A DNA stretch of 64,000 nt from CAWABB01 sp963701735. Its GTDB lineage: Bacteria; Bacteroidota; Ignavibacteria; UBA10030; UBA6906. The stretch lies in NCBI GenBank assembly GCA_963701735.1, contig CAVPBI010000026.1, positions 562,203-626,202 on the forward strand, read 5' to 3'. Position numbers and translations under genes: made by a program. Shown piece by piece: positions 9,122 through 18,404 of this stretch. The notes under the pieces were generated by a model that saw nothing but the letters and a program-made list of their open reading frames with translations, was not told the origin of the DNA and did no database searches. Position 1 is the first letter of the stretch, and each line of letters starts with the position of its first letter.

Positions 9122-9124
9122 CGT

Positions 9125-10447
9125 ATGCATCTCGATCCACTAGCGCCTGTCCTGTTGGTCCTGCTGCTGATGCTGGGTGCAGCGAAACTTGGCAGTGAGA
9201 TATTCGAACACCTTGGCCAACCTGCGGTGCTGGGTGAACTAGTCGCCGGCCTTCTACTGGGAAATCTTGTGCTGCTTTTCCCCGGTTGGACGATGTTGGA
9301 GCCTCTTCGCGGAGCGACCATCGACGAAAGCTGGGCAGTCGTCATCGACAGCCTGGCTCGCCTCGGCGTGATCCTTCTCCTCTTTGAAGTGGGATTGGAA
9401 TCCACAGTCTCAGAAATGGCAAAGGTGGGGACGTCGTCATTTCTGGTCGCCCTTCTTGGTGTTCTGGCGCCATTCGTGCTGGGCTACGGCGTGAGCTATC
9501 TCTTTATCGAAGCGGTGCCCGCCGATCTGGGGCGATATCTACCGGATGATTTCGCGGTGGCGAATCTCCACCTCTTTATGGGAGCCACGCTATGCGCCAC
9601 CAGCGTCGGAATTACTGCACGGGTTTTGAAAGACATGGGAAGGCTTCAGACGAAGACGGCCAGAATCATACTGGGGGCCGCCGTCATCGATGATGTCATG
9701 GGACTCGTCATCCTTGCTGTAGTGTCCGCGATTGTAGGTGCTTCCATCGGCGGCACCGAAGTGGGAGTACTAACGTTTGTGCGTATCGCAGCGACCGCAG
9801 TTGGGTTCTTCGTCGTCGCCATTGCGCTCGGAATCGTTGTGATCCCGCGGATCATGCCGATCCTGGCCAGGCTTCGAACAGCAGGGATAATGGTGATTTC
9901 TTCGTTGCTCTTCTGTTTTCTGCTCTCGTGGCTTGCCCAGGCGGTTGGCCTCGCGATGATCATTGGAGCGTTTGCTGCGGGTCTCATTCTTGAAGACGTC
10001 CATTTCAAGGAGTTCAACGAGGAGACTCAGCTGCATCAGCTTGTCCGGCCCATTTCGGCACTGTTCGTCCCAGTCTTCTTTGTCTTAATGGGCATGAGGG
10101 TGAGGATCGAGACATTTGCCGACCCGAGCGTGATAGGTCTGGCCGTGGGTTTGACAGTTGCTGCCATCATCGGCAAGCAGGTCTGCGGATTTGGCGTCCT
10201 TGAGAAAGGCATCGACAGGACCAGCGTTGGCATCGGTATGATTCCCCGTGGGGAGGTGGGTCTGATCTTCGCGGGAGTCGGAAAGGCATTGAATATCGTT
10301 GATGATGCAATCTACGCGGCCATCGTCATCATGGTGCTCCTGACGACGCTCCTGGCGCCGCCTGCATTGAAGATCTCCATGTCACGATGGGAGAAGAAGG
10401 AACGCCTGTCGCGAATAGGTAACGGCGTGGAGGTTCGACAAGAATGA
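9125..10447 (+). CDS. CPA2-family Na+(K+)/H+ antiporter
   Basis: 440 residues with about 12 membrane segments and no cytosolic TrkA-N domain. Family features include ALLFEVGLEST-like ILLLFEVGLESTVSEM, FFVLMGMRV, and MIPRGEVGLIFAGVG. The AAVIDDVMGL segment carries the paired acidic residues of the ion-binding site in CPA exchangers. It would exchange Na+ or K+ for H+ across the inner membrane. The start follows GGGGA nine bases upstream. A small membrane-protein gene overlaps its end by four bases, indicating coupled translation. With ClC and trehalose genes nearby this fits osmotic and pH homeostasis. Confidence 0.92.
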   Translation: MHLDPLAPVLLVLLLMLGAAKLGSEIFEHLGQPAVLGELVAGLLLGNLVLLFPGWTMLEPLRGATIDESWAVVIDSLARLGVILLLFEVGLESTVSEMAKVGTSSFLVALLGVLAPFVLGYGVSYLFIEAVPADLGRYLPDDFAVANLHLFMGATLCATSVGITARVLKDMGRLQTKTARIILGAAVIDDVMGLVILAVVSAIVGASIGGTEVGVLTFVRIAATAVGFFVVAIALGIVVIPRIMPILARLRTAGIMVISSLLFCFLLSWLAQAVGLAMIIGAFAAGLILEDVHFKEFNEETQLHQLVRPISALFVPVFFVLMGMRVRIETFADPSVIGLAVGLTVAAIIGKQVCGFGVLEKGIDRTSVGIGMIPRGEVGLIFAGVGKALNIVDDAIYAAIVIMVLLTTLLAPPALKISMSRWEKKERLSRIGNGVEVRQE

Positions 10448-10734
10448 CGTCTCTTGATCTTTGTGTGATTGCTGCGATATTTCTCTTTGCGGCCTTAGGC
10501 GGAGCCGTCGCCTACTTGAAGCGGGACTACATCACCAGGGGCATGGCTATATGCTTCTTCACTAACCTCTGGGGGTTGCTCGCTATGATTCTATCACCCC
10601 CCTCTAAGGCTCGATTGGGAGATGAATATGATAGACACCGCTGGCCCCCATATTCATGGCTTGCAGTAGGAGGGACCTTTGTGGTGTTGATAATTGTGCA
10701 ACTGGTCCGTTGGCTTTTATCCGTTTCTCAATGA
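10444..10734 (+). CDS. Small three-helix membrane protein coupled to the antiporter
   Basis: 96 residues, start overlapping the antiporter stop by four bases (ATGA). Three hydrophobic segments are visible: LCVIAAIFLFAALGGAVAYL, GMAICFFTNLWGLLAMIL and YSWLAVGGTFVVLIIVQLV. A charged loop (KARLGDEYDRHRW) separates the second and third. No family recognised. The tight coupling suggests an accessory subunit of the antiporter. Confidence 0.65.
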   Translation: MTSLDLCVIAAIFLFAALGGAVAYLKRDYITRGMAICFFTNLWGLLAMILSPPSKARLGDEYDRHRWPPYSWLAVGGTFVVLIIVQLVRWLLSVSQ

Positions 10735-10914
10735 GGAGCAACGAATACTTCCTCCCATCTGATCGCGCATCACGACACTGCTCACTGATCGGACAGTTGC
10801 AGTTGAGTTTTGGCACGGATGGAATTCTGATGATGGACGACGCACGGCCCTGAGATCTCAGCATGGCCGACCGATCATGCTTGACTCTTTCGTCTCCGCA
10901 TATCACATTTGTCC

Positions 10915-12134
10915 ATGACCAGATCAAAGAAGAAGCACCGCTCGGCTTTGAAATCCGAACCGGCAAGAAGTCCTGCCTCAGTCGGGCGGGGGAGAGTGCT
11001 GACACTGCTGCTGGTTCTTGTGGGCGCCGTAGCGCTGTACTTCCTTGTGAGGACCTCCACTCCTCCCCCCCGCAACCGGCTCTTCAAAGAACGGAGACGA
11101 CCGAGAGGCCGAAAGACCTCAACAGTTGGTCCGACCGTGCCCTTGCGGTCAGCAGGCGGTTTCACGCAGTCTATACGCCCTGTTGGGAAGGCGCTTATGG
11201 GGCGATTGGCGACGCCTACCTCTTTGCCCTTACCGGCGATTCAAGCCTTTTCAGATTTCACCTCGTTCAACATGATCTGCTAAGAATGTGCGAGGGAAGA
11301 TGGGTCGATGACGCCGCCTGGGTATGTCTCGCCGAGCTGAAATGGTGGGAAATCGCCGGGAAGTGGGACAGGAGTCTTGTTCAGGATGCAGTGCGCAGAT
11401 ACGGAGAGATGCGAGGGCAAGGTCGGCTTTCCAAAGCCGAGGGATTCTGGGCATGGTACAACTGGCCGCCTGGGGCAAACGTTGGGGAGCGCATCTTTAC
11501 AAGCAGCAACATGAATCAGATGGCCACGGTGGCCTGCGAATTGTACCTAGCGATCGGTGACCGGCAATACCTGCAAGATGCCCTGCTGGTCTGGGAGGGA
11601 GACGGGACGACACCCGGCATTGAAAAGCGGTGGTACAAGGGCAAAGGGGCATGGCGCGGAAAGCAGGGACAGGCTGCTTTCGGCAAGGAACTCCCGTGGG
11701 GCGGCCTGGGGTGTGCCTCGCTTGCCGCAGCGCTTTACAGGGCGACCGCCGAAGAGAAATATCGCAAGATTGCCGTCGCCACCGTGCGCAGAATCCTTGA
11801 CCCCTCAACGGGCTGGGTGGACTCGGCGTGGTACTACCAGATCCACATGGACGGGAACGGGGCGTTCGTGAACTTCCTTTGCGATGTCTTCGCCATCGCA
11901 CCGGAGGACCTTGCCGAGATCCCGCATAAGGTAGAGCGAATGCTGGATCATGTCTGGACCAATCACGGGGGCCGCGCGACCGTTGTCCTGCATCGCCCGA
12001 CAGACCACGCGATGCGAAACGGCTGGAACCCACATGGAGGGGAAGACGGATATGGTGTTGGGGAGATCGGGACAGTCCACGCGCAGGGCGAAGCAGCCCG
12101 AGCCTTCGGGGTTTTCGCCTACTACAACAAATGA
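10915..12134 (+). CDS. GH76-like (alpha/alpha)6 protein with membrane anchor, split by a -1 frameshift
   Basis: Two frames together make one sensible protein. From ATG 10915 the first frame gives a basic N-terminus and one membrane anchor (LTLLLVLVGAVALYFLV). At the C7 run 11065-11071 coding potential passes to the -1 frame, which continues to 12134 with the catalytic-like domain. That domain has WVDDAAWVCLAELKWWEIAG, resembling the paired-Asp motif of GH76 alpha-1,6-mannanases, and repeated Gly/Trp-rich helices such as LPWGGLGCASLAAALYRAT. It would be an envelope-anchored glycan hydrolase. The run C-CCC-CCC is a possible slippery site, but a missing base in the sequence is equally likely. 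The in-frame ORF start at 10863 is not credible. Confidence 0.6.
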
Positions 12135-12187
12135 CGATGGACATCTGAAGCGAAGCTTCGGAGACAAGACGATAGGAATGATCTCGT

Positions 12188-13318
12188 AAGGGGGATTAAT
12201 TCCATCTGACCTCTGAAACGCCGACATTTCTCTCTGGCAGGCATTTCCCCTCACTCCCAGAGCAGACATGGTCCTCTTTTTCGCCTCCCTCCTCCGCCTA
12301 TTTCTCCATGCTTTCGGTTCCAGAAGCGCTGTCCTCGCTGAGAACGCCGTGCTCAAGAAGGAAAACGAAATCTTTGTGCGGAAAGTCGGGAAGAAAAGGG
12401 TTCGTTTCAGCTTCTACGACCGGTTCTTCTTCGTCGTCTTGAATCGGGCAGCTGAAATCAAGGACCACCTGACGCTGGTCAAGCCAGAAACGGTGCTCGC
12501 CTGGCAACGGCCCCTCATCCGGCGGTTCTGGACGTTTGAACACCGTCCAGCCAAGAGGGGTCGCAAATCTGTCGACGCCGAGATCAAGAATCTGATCCTG
12601 TCCATGAAGAACGATAACGTGCTCTGGGGCGTCAAGAGAATTCAGGGTGAACTGCTGAAACTCGATATCTCCTTGAGCACAAAGACAATCCGCAAGATTC
12701 TTCAGTCCTTCAGGCGTCGAGGGAAGATCCACAGGTCTCTCACCTGGAAGAAGTTCCTGGAGACCCAAATACAGTCCATTTACGCGATGGACTTCCTGAC
12801 GGTCGATACGATGCTGGGGAAGCGGTTCTATGTCTTCGCGGTCATCTCACACAAGACACGCGAGATCGTCCGGTTTGCCATCACCGAGAACCCTACCCGG
12901 GAATTCGTCCGGCAGCAGCTGATTCTTCTCAGCGAACGCGTGGCCAGCACAGCCTATGTGATTCATGATAATGCGGCGATGTTCAATATCGACTTCCTGG
13001 CATACGGTCTGGTCTCGATCAACACCGCAGTGGAAGCCCCGAATGTGAACAGCATCATGGAGCGGTTCTTCAGGACCGTGAGGAGAGAGGCCCTGGACGA
13101 TTTTCTATTGCTCGGCAGGGATCAGATTCAGGGGATCCTGGAGGAGTACGTCTCCTTCTACAACACCCAGCGACCGCATCAGGGGATCCAACAGCAGATC
13201 CCGAAGCCTGGTGAAGCAGAGAGAACGGCCGGTCCCATCCGCAAGAGTGCCGTGCTCGGTGGATTACACCACCACTATTTCAGGCAGGCCGCGTGATGTA
13301 CGGAATAAATCCCCCCTT
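12188..13318 (+). mobile_element. IS481/IS3-like insertion sequence, copy A (intact)
   Basis: About 1.13 kb bounded by imperfect inverted repeats: left AAGGGGGATTAATTCC at 12188 and right GGAATAAATCCCCCCTT ending at 13318. It holds one full-length transposase. Copy B at 51998-53132 has cleaner ends (AGGGGGACTTATTCC at both). No obvious target duplication was found by eye. It is the only copy in the window that looks functional. Confidence 0.8.
12268..13296 (+). CDS. Transposase with rve/DDE integrase core (copy A)
   Basis: 342 residues. The N-terminal part has a basic helical region (KKENEIFVRKVGKKR) and an HTH-like segment with WGVKRIQGELLKLDISLS. The integrase core begins near residue 170. 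The DDE triad is visible as AMDFLTVDT (first Asp), VIHDNAAMF (second Asp) and NSIMERFFRTVRREALD (Glu), followed by YNTQRPHQGI. The architecture belongs to the IS3/IS481 superfamily as a single ORF without an IS3-type orfA. Frame and triad are intact, so it may be active. The upstream 80 bases between the end and ATG are conserved in copies B and D. Confidence 0.9.
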   Translation: MVLFFASLLRLFLHAFGSRSAVLAENAVLKKENEIFVRKVGKKRVRFSFYDRFFFVVLNRAAEIKDHLTLVKPETVLAWQRPLIRRFWTFEHRPAKRGRKSVDAEIKNLILSMKNDNVLWGVKRIQGELLKLDISLSTKTIRKILQSFRRRGKIHRSLTWKKFLETQIQSIYAMDFLTVDTMLGKRFYVFAVISHKTREIVRFAITENPTREFVRQQLILLSERVASTAYVIHDNAAMFNIDFLAYGLVSINTAVEAPNVNSIMERFFRTVRREALDDFLLLGRDQIQGILEEYVSFYNTQRPHQGIQQQIPKPGEAERTAGPIRKSAVLGGLHHHYFRQAA

Positions 13319-13339
13319 CGCCTTCAATTGACCCGGTGA

Positions 13340-14275
13340 TCAGAAATACAGGTGCAGTATTCCGTTGATCGCATAGATGTGAGCAAAGGCGAGCTTCGAA
13401 TCATACTGGTAGGTCAGATTCCCCTCCAGTGCAAACCACGCTGCCCAGGAAGCGGTCGCACCGCCGATCACTCGCACACGATTGAATGTGTCGTAGCGCG
13501 AGTCCCAGTAAGGTTCCACATTTATATAGGGAATCAGCGACAGAGTCTCCGTCTTGAACTCTTTCTCGACCATCAATCGATACCGAAACCTGTACGAGAA
13601 CTTGGGATCCAGCCCAACCCAGCGAACCTCAGGACGCAAACGGTGCGAGATCAAAACCCGATTGTTCAGGGGGATTCTCTCATGCAGTTCCACAAAGAGC
13701 ATGTCTTCCGTGTAGCTTTCACCGTGGTCAAAAAGACTGGTACCATACATATACCCGCCTCGAAGCATCCATGGTTTCACGCTGTCTTCAATCGCATCAT
13801 GACTGAGCCTTAAGATATGCGGCGCCCTCGTTCTCCCCCACCTGTAGTCTATATGCAGGTATATGTTGAGTTCTCTGTAACTGCTCTCCGCGTATTTGGT
13901 CAAAGGTACAAATGCTGACAGGCGCCAATCGTCTGGAAGATTGTACCAGATATCGGTCTCCGGCCAGAACTCAAGATGCGATGTTTGTGCCGAAACAAGA
14001 CCGGTTGAACCGATCCAGACCATGGCTGCCAGAACCAGGGAAGAACAAATACGGCGATATGAACCATGACTCGTCAATCTTGTGCAGATGCCAGATACTC
14101 CAGGCGCCTCTCCTCCCATTCCGCCATGCTGGAAGATACATGGAACCACTCCTGTCCCTGTGCAAAAGTCCATCCGGGCCAAAGACCCCCCATGGGCAGC
14201 GCGATCAGGGAGTACTCGAGAGTCAAACTTGCGCGTCAGTACAAACTCGGGAAGGGACTCACGCATAACATGCAA
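13340..14275 (-). CDS. DUF2490 outer-membrane beta-barrel protein
   Basis: The C-terminal 220 residues show alternating aromatic/polar strands typical of a barrel, for example LEFWPETDIWYNLPDDWRLS, RVLISHRLRPEVRW and FSYRFRYRLMVEKEF, ending in a terminal Phe (HLYF). This matches DUF2490. A signal sequence (ICSSLVLAAMVWIGSTGLVS then AQ) begins well inside the longest frame, so translation more likely starts at TTG 14077, giving 245 residues. No good ribosome-binding site decides between them. It lies just downstream of another outer-membrane gene on the same strand. Substrate unknown. Confidence 0.7.
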   Translation of the reverse strand: MHVMRESLPEFVLTRKFDSRVLPDRAAHGGSLARMDFCTGTGVVPCIFQHGGMGGEAPGVSGICTRLTSHGSYRRICSSLVLAAMVWIGSTGLVSAQTSHLEFWPETDIWYNLPDDWRLSAFVPLTKYAESSYRELNIYLHIDYRWGRTRAPHILRLSHDAIEDSVKPWMLRGGYMYGTSLFDHGESYTEDMLFVELHERIPLNNRVLISHRLRPEVRWVGLDPKFSYRFRYRLMVEKEFKTETLSLIPYINVEPYWDSRYDTFNRVRVIGGATASWAAWFALEGNLTYQYDSKLAFAHIYAINGILHLYF

Positions 14276-14287
14276 TTTGATCTCTCT

Positions 14288-15763
14288 TCAGAACCGCTGC
14301 GTTACGCCGAAGAATAGGTTGAAGTTATTGTACAGTGCCTCGCATGTGCCGCGGGGGGCAGTTACTACATCGTTTGGCTCAACCACTCCTGAAGGGAAAT
14401 TGAATATCCTGGGGAAATCTGATCTCGCCCCGTGGCTGTACTCGAATCCCAATGATATAGAAGTATCATCAAGGTCCATCGAGCCTCCGAGCGTATAATG
14501 GTAGATATTGAAATCTGTGTAGCCAAGATAGAGACCCTGGATGTCTTCAAAATTCGCATTGCTGATATCTGTTCTGACAGCGGCATATCCAGTGAGTTTA
14601 TCATTCATTTTGTGTTCAACAGCTATACCAATGTTGAATACACCCTGCATTGAATCATACACTTTTAGGAGGTCAGCGCTGTCGAAAGGTTTGATTTGCG
14701 TCGGATCGTTGAGAATGAAATTGCCGCCTGCCGGCTGCATAACAGCATAGGTAGAGATTGGCGCAAACCACTCCATGGCCAGGTGAACCAATGTTTCATC
14801 TGATACTTTGTATTCAATACCTGCCGCAACAGAGAATGGCGATCGGTAGTTTACAGGCAGACCTTCCTGCCTGTCGGACGCCACGATATCAATGGGGATC
14901 ACCTGGTTGGTGGTGCTGTCGACCAGGACCAGGACATTGTTGGAAGTCACACTGGCGCCGTCTGTTCCGCCGCTGGCCACTTTCATCGCTATGCTGGGGG
15001 TTGTGATTGTTGCCCCTAGTTTCAGTTTCTCCCATTCTGCAGATATTCCGAGCTTCGCGGAGAACCTGACTGCCCAATAGTCGATATCAACATAGAGATT
15101 TGAGGTTGCACTGCGTCCATATGTTGAATCAAAAGCCGTATAGGATTCATATCGAATTTTTGTTTGATCGCGGTAAGCGCCTAACAGGGAAACACCTATT
15201 CCAACATTGTCGGCAATCTTCTTGGAATAGCCGAATCCTACGGTGACTTCGCTAAGTAATACGTCAAGTTTTCCCTGGTTGATCAGATATTCAGCCCCCT
15301 CAAAAGTGTTTCCAAGCCCGGGTTGGAATGGAGGTCGTGTGGGAATCACATCCACATACCCCTCATATCTTTCCGATACTCTGACGTATGAATATCCGGT
15401 ACTGGAAATCATATAACTGAACCGGCTGAGTGAATCCCCCAGGAACGGCAACGGTCCGGCTAGCGAGGCAGGGTACAGAGAAACCCTCGTGTATCTGGAA
15501 TCAATGTCGGCTCCCCCGCCATTTATGAACGAGAAATCCTTAATACCATACATATTGAAATTGACGCTCATACTCTTCTTGCCCACAAAACTCAATGCGC
15601 CCGGATTATAAAGAGTGGCGCTGTAATCCCTCACTCCGGCCACAGCAATTCCTCCGAGCAGGGCTGCTCTTCCGCCAAATGCCTGATCCCAGAACTGTCT
15701 GTCTTGTGCTTTCAGGGGAACAGCCGCCAGGATTAGAAAACAAACAACAGCTTTCGTTTTCAT
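14288..15763 (-). CDS. OmpP1/FadL-like outer-membrane protein
   Basis: 491 residues with a clean signal peptide (KAVVCFLILAAVPLKAQD). The N-terminal AFGGRAALLGGIAVAGVRDY then SATLYNPGAL is characteristic of the OmpP1/FadL/TodX and PorV-like group, where this segment forms the plug. The remainder is beta-rich with many transmembrane-strand patterns and ends VTQRF. Members transport hydrophobic compounds or, as PorV, take part in type IX secretion. The presence of type IX cargo elsewhere in the window makes a PorV-related role possible but unproven. Confidence 0.75.
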   Translation of the reverse strand: MKTKAVVCFLILAAVPLKAQDRQFWDQAFGGRAALLGGIAVAGVRDYSATLYNPGALSFVGKKSMSVNFNMYGIKDFSFINGGGADIDSRYTRVSLYPASLAGPLPFLGDSLSRFSYMISSTGYSYVRVSERYEGYVDVIPTRPPFQPGLGNTFEGAEYLINQGKLDVLLSEVTVGFGYSKKIADNVGIGVSLLGAYRDQTKIRYESYTAFDSTYGRSATSNLYVDIDYWAVRFSAKLGISAEWEKLKLGATITTPSIAMKVASGGTDGASVTSNNVLVLVDSTTNQVIPIDIVASDRQEGLPVNYRSPFSVAAGIEYKVSDETLVHLAMEWFAPISTYAVMQPAGGNFILNDPTQIKPFDSADLLKVYDSMQGVFNIGIAVEHKMNDKLTGYAAVRTDISNANFEDIQGLYLGYTDFNIYHYTLGGSMDLDDTSISLGFEYSHGARSDFPRIFNFPSGVVEPNDVVTAPRGTCEALYNNFNLFFGVTQRF

Positions 15764-15817
15764 AAACTAGCCTTGTAGAATGTTGTGGGCCTTTCATGGT
15801 CCCGATTCCCGCTACAG

Positions 15818-15854
15818 AAAACGCCGCGCCCCCTCCTGGGGCATCGGCGTTTTT
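15818..15854. terminator. Bidirectional Rho-independent terminator
   Basis: AAAACGCCG at 15818 pairs with CGGCGTTTT at the other end, with an inner CCCC/GGGG stem around a TCCT loop. T runs occur on both strands, so it can stop transcription either way. It lies downstream of the DUF4136 gene and upstream of the OmpP1-like gene, separating the two minus-strand units. Confidence 0.85.
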
Positions 15855-15949
15855 GTCGCTGGTTGGACAGCTCTCCTGGTGGCTCCCTGATGGACCCTCC
15901 CCGGCACTTCACCGGCAGTTATGCTGCGAAGATGGCAACCCCAGCGCGA

Positions 15950-16513
15950 CTACTTCCCTTCTGGAGGGAATTGCTCGAGTATCATCCTGGCGACCTCGTC
16001 CGCCTTGGCCTGGCCTTCCACCGGGTCCTTTGGCGGATCGACCGTCCCTTTGCCAACACCGCGCCAGATCATCTCGAAGGCTTCGCCCTTCTTCTGAATG
16101 AAGTCGATAAAGATCGAACCCTCGGTGTAATAGCTCACGTCTGTGGTCCCACCCATTCCACCGTACCCTCTGCCGTAACCGCCATACATTCCTCCGTAGC
16201 CGTACCCGTAGGAGGTTACGTTGACCTTGTCCTTCGTGCCGGCATGGACTGCCACGTAAAAGTCCGGATCCCCGCTCTCGAGCTTGCTGAATCCTTTCGC
16301 GGCCAGGGCCTTGTCCACAGCGACCATTGCACGCTTTTGGAGAAGCGGCGCCTTTTCAAGAGCGTCCTGGGTCCCCTGCATCTTGACCCATTGATAGCTC
16401 TTCAATCCGGTGAAGTTGGCCGAGGGATCGTAGTCGGACGTGACCGAAACGGATGAGCATCCCGCAAGCGCCACCAGCGAGAAGCAAAGGATGATAAACG
16501 ACATATGTCTCAT
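15950..16513 (-). CDS. DUF4136 lipoprotein
   Basis: 187 residues with a type II signal peptide ending in the lipobox LAGC, so a lipid-anchored envelope protein. The body has DYDPSANFTGLKSYQW near the N-terminus and IFIDFIQKKGEAFEMIWRG near the C-terminus, the hallmarks of DUF4136. A Gly/Tyr-rich loop (GYGYGGMYGGYGRGYGG) interrupts the middle. Function of the family is unknown. A terminator follows about 100 bases downstream. Confidence 0.88.
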   Translation of the reverse strand: MRHMSFIILCFSLVALAGCSSVSVTSDYDPSANFTGLKSYQWVKMQGTQDALEKAPLLQKRAMVAVDKALAAKGFSKLESGDPDFYVAVHAGTKDKVNVTSYGYGYGGMYGGYGRGYGGMGGTTDVSYYTEGSIFIDFIQKKGEAFEMIWRGVGKGTVDPPKDPVEGQAKADEVARMILEQFPPEGK

Positions 16514-17077
16514 AACTGCCTCCAGAGTGATTCAGGTTGTGAATCTCCACCTCTATCTACTTACGTTCCAGACTGTACTGCCACAATCCACCGTATGGAT
16601 GAAAGAAGGATGACGCCCCACCCTCCGGGGGTCACCACGACCGCGAACCTGATGGCAAGTACGGCGCACTGTACCGCACTGCTATGGATGCCACGCTAGC
16701 CCGAATAGTGGTTGAGGGCGATGGGCGGCCTGGGGCGCCGGCATGTCAGACCTCTTTGGGAACCGTCCTGACCCACGTGCCGAACTGCTTCAACTCCTCC
16801 ATGCGGCACGACCACACGAGCTGCCCGTTCCACACCGTGATGTCGGGGGTCCCGTCGCACGCGAGGTTGCACGCCGACGTCGGTTCACGCCAGGAGATCG
16901 CGTTGTCCGCCAGAGATCACGGTAGCCGGTACAGTTTCCGGTGGTCGAGACCGTTGCTCTGGTGCAGGGGAGCCGTCATGGATATCATCTTATCATACAT
17001 GAATACTGTTGGTGTCGAACTGCGTGCGCCTGCCGCTTCAGGATGCGTGCCTTCTCGTGCGGCAGACCATAACTAGC
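16514..17077. other. Intergenic stretch with a possible gene remnant
   Basis: No convincing complete gene. On the minus strand an open frame from 16916 to 16746 encodes 56 residues without a start near its beginning (REPTSACNLACDGTPDITVW in its middle, ending RTVPKEV). It looks more protein-like than its surroundings and may be the tail of a lost gene. The plus-strand ORFs here have no recognisable features. Confidence 0.3.
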
Positions 17078-17608
17078 TCATAGCATGAAATTGTAGCCGA
17101 GCGTGAATGAGAACGCATTGAAATTCGGGTCAAAGAGCATATACCGCACGCCGACCTCGAAACCGGATTTCTGATATCCGATGCCGATGGGGAGCATGAA
17201 CCGGCTCGTATTGCCGAGCGCGCCGACAACAGCACCTTCATAGGTGTAGTCAATGAAATACAGCCCGGCTTCCAGGCTCCCGTAGAAACCTTCCGCCAGA
17301 TACTGCTTCCCACCCAGGAACAGGCTGAACGCCGCCGGTTGGATCGACGTGTTCGCCGAGAGATCCTTCGCCGTCCATGCCAGATATCCGGCCGTTGCGG
17401 TGAATACCGTCGTGGCGCTGTACCCCATCTGGTACCGGATGTTCCCGCCGTATCCGGTCCCGGCGATGTCGCTGAAGTCTCCCATGGGGAGTGACACCTC
17501 GAAATTCGCGCCAAGCGAGTGTTTGTTCCATCCCGGCTCACCCTGGGAAAGGGCCAGCACCGGGAGGGTGATCACACATAGAACGAGTGCCAGAACAGAT
17601 CGTCTCAT
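17078..17608 (-). CDS. Outer-membrane beta-barrel protein (OmpW/OprF-like fold)
   Basis: 176 residues when started at ATG 17608, which has a strong GGAAGGA eight bases upstream; the longer frame from 17653 lacks this. A signal peptide (RRSVLALVLCVITLPVLALS) precedes an eight-strand-like barrel with aromatic girdles, including GGNIRYQMGYSATTVFTATA, GSLEAGLYFIDYTYEG and the last strand FSFTLGYNFML. Such small barrels are common structural or pore proteins. No specific substrate can be assigned. Confidence 0.75.
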   Translation of the reverse strand: MRRSVLALVLCVITLPVLALSQGEPGWNKHSLGANFEVSLPMGDFSDIAGTGYGGNIRYQMGYSATTVFTATAGYLAWTAKDLSANTSIQPAAFSLFLGGKQYLAEGFYGSLEAGLYFIDYTYEGAVVGALGNTSRFMLPIGIGYQKSGFEVGVRYMLFDPNFNAFSFTLGYNFML

Positions 17609-17689
17609 GACAATATTCCTTCCAATTGTTGACGTAATGAATGGACTTCGCAAGCGTCGTTACGAAGACAACCCGGAAGAATACAGACG

Positions 17690-18166
17690 TTACTTCTTTT
17701 CCCCCGCGGCCTTGGGAACTTTTACCAGGGGCACCTGGTCGATGATTTGCGCATCGAGGAGCGTCAGCATCTGATTCTCAACCTGGAGGAAGCGAGTGGC
17801 CGGAACCACCCCCACGGCCTTGGCGGCCTTCTTATAGTACTTCTCCAGCAGATCGTTCCTCGCGTTGGCGATGCTGAAGGACTCCTCGACAAGCTCGCCG
17901 GCCAACTTGTCGTCTATCTTCTCGAAGTTGTCAGCGTACTTCTTGATGACCGCCATCCGCCTGTCGCCCAGTTTGCTCAGCTCAAGATCATATTCGCGGT
18001 AGATAGGCCAGAAGGCGTCAGCCTGGGCCTGAGTCATCGGGACCGACGCTGTTATGATCGCCACTTTCTGGGTCTTGAGATCCTGGCGGAGCAGCTCGAG
18101 AGTCTTTTCCTGCGCAACAGCCGTGGCTGTGATGGATAGCAGTGCTACAATAAGAAGTGATCTCAT
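17690..18166 (-). CDS. Periplasmic helical protein, Spy/CpxP-like
   Basis: 158 residues with a signal peptide (RSLLIVALLSITATAVAQ). The mature part is almost entirely helical and charged. It contains MTQAQADAFWPIYREYDLEL, reminiscent of the LTxxQ repeats of Spy/CpxP periplasmic chaperones, and a second helix pair around SIANARNDLLEKYYKKA. Distant membership of that group is inferred from helical pattern only. It may respond to envelope stress with the neighbouring barrel gene. Confidence 0.6.
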   Translation of the reverse strand: MRSLLIVALLSITATAVAQEKTLELLRQDLKTQKVAIITASVPMTQAQADAFWPIYREYDLELSKLGDRRMAVIKKYADNFEKIDDKLAGELVEESFSIANARNDLLEKYYKKAAKAVGVVPATRFLQVENQMLTLLDAQIIDQVPLVKVPKAAGEKK

Positions 18167-18232
18167 CTGTTTCTCCGTACTGTGATGTGTGAATGATTCG
18201 ACGAGTTAATACTTACCCTGAGACTTTCGCTA

Positions 18233-18394
18233 CTACTCTGAGGTGATTGTGCGAAACAGCCGACGCCGGTCGCTCTCGAAGTGATACACCTTCGCCACCT
18301 CGATCCGGCCGACGAGCACCAATAGCGCCGTGCCCACCAGCTCTGCAATCAGGGGCTGCCAGGGAACCTCTTGAGTCTTCCTCTCGCCATTCAT
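18233..18394 (-). CDS. 53-residue protein: aquaporin-like N-terminus joined to an RIE..HF..RLFR tail
   Basis: Starts at ATG 18394, seven bases after AGGAG and ten bases after the GH13 stop, so it is well placed for translation. Residues 14-28 (LIAELVGTALLVLVG) match the first helix of MIP/aquaporin channels. The sequence then passes directly into RIEVAKVYHFESDRRRLFRT, which matches the microprotein at 33250-33354. Either a full MIP gene lost its middle by deletion, or this is a genuine one-helix protein carrying the conserved tail. Confidence 0.5.
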   Translation of the reverse strand: MNGERKTQEVPWQPLIAELVGTALLVLVGRIEVAKVYHFESDRRRLFRTITSE

Positions 18395-18404
18395 GCCTGT
18401 CTCC

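Noticed and set aside
16746..16916. Small minus-strand ORF with CNLAC resembling a radical-SAM motif
   Set aside because: Lacks the third cysteine and a start codon; too short to name, kept only as a possible remnant.
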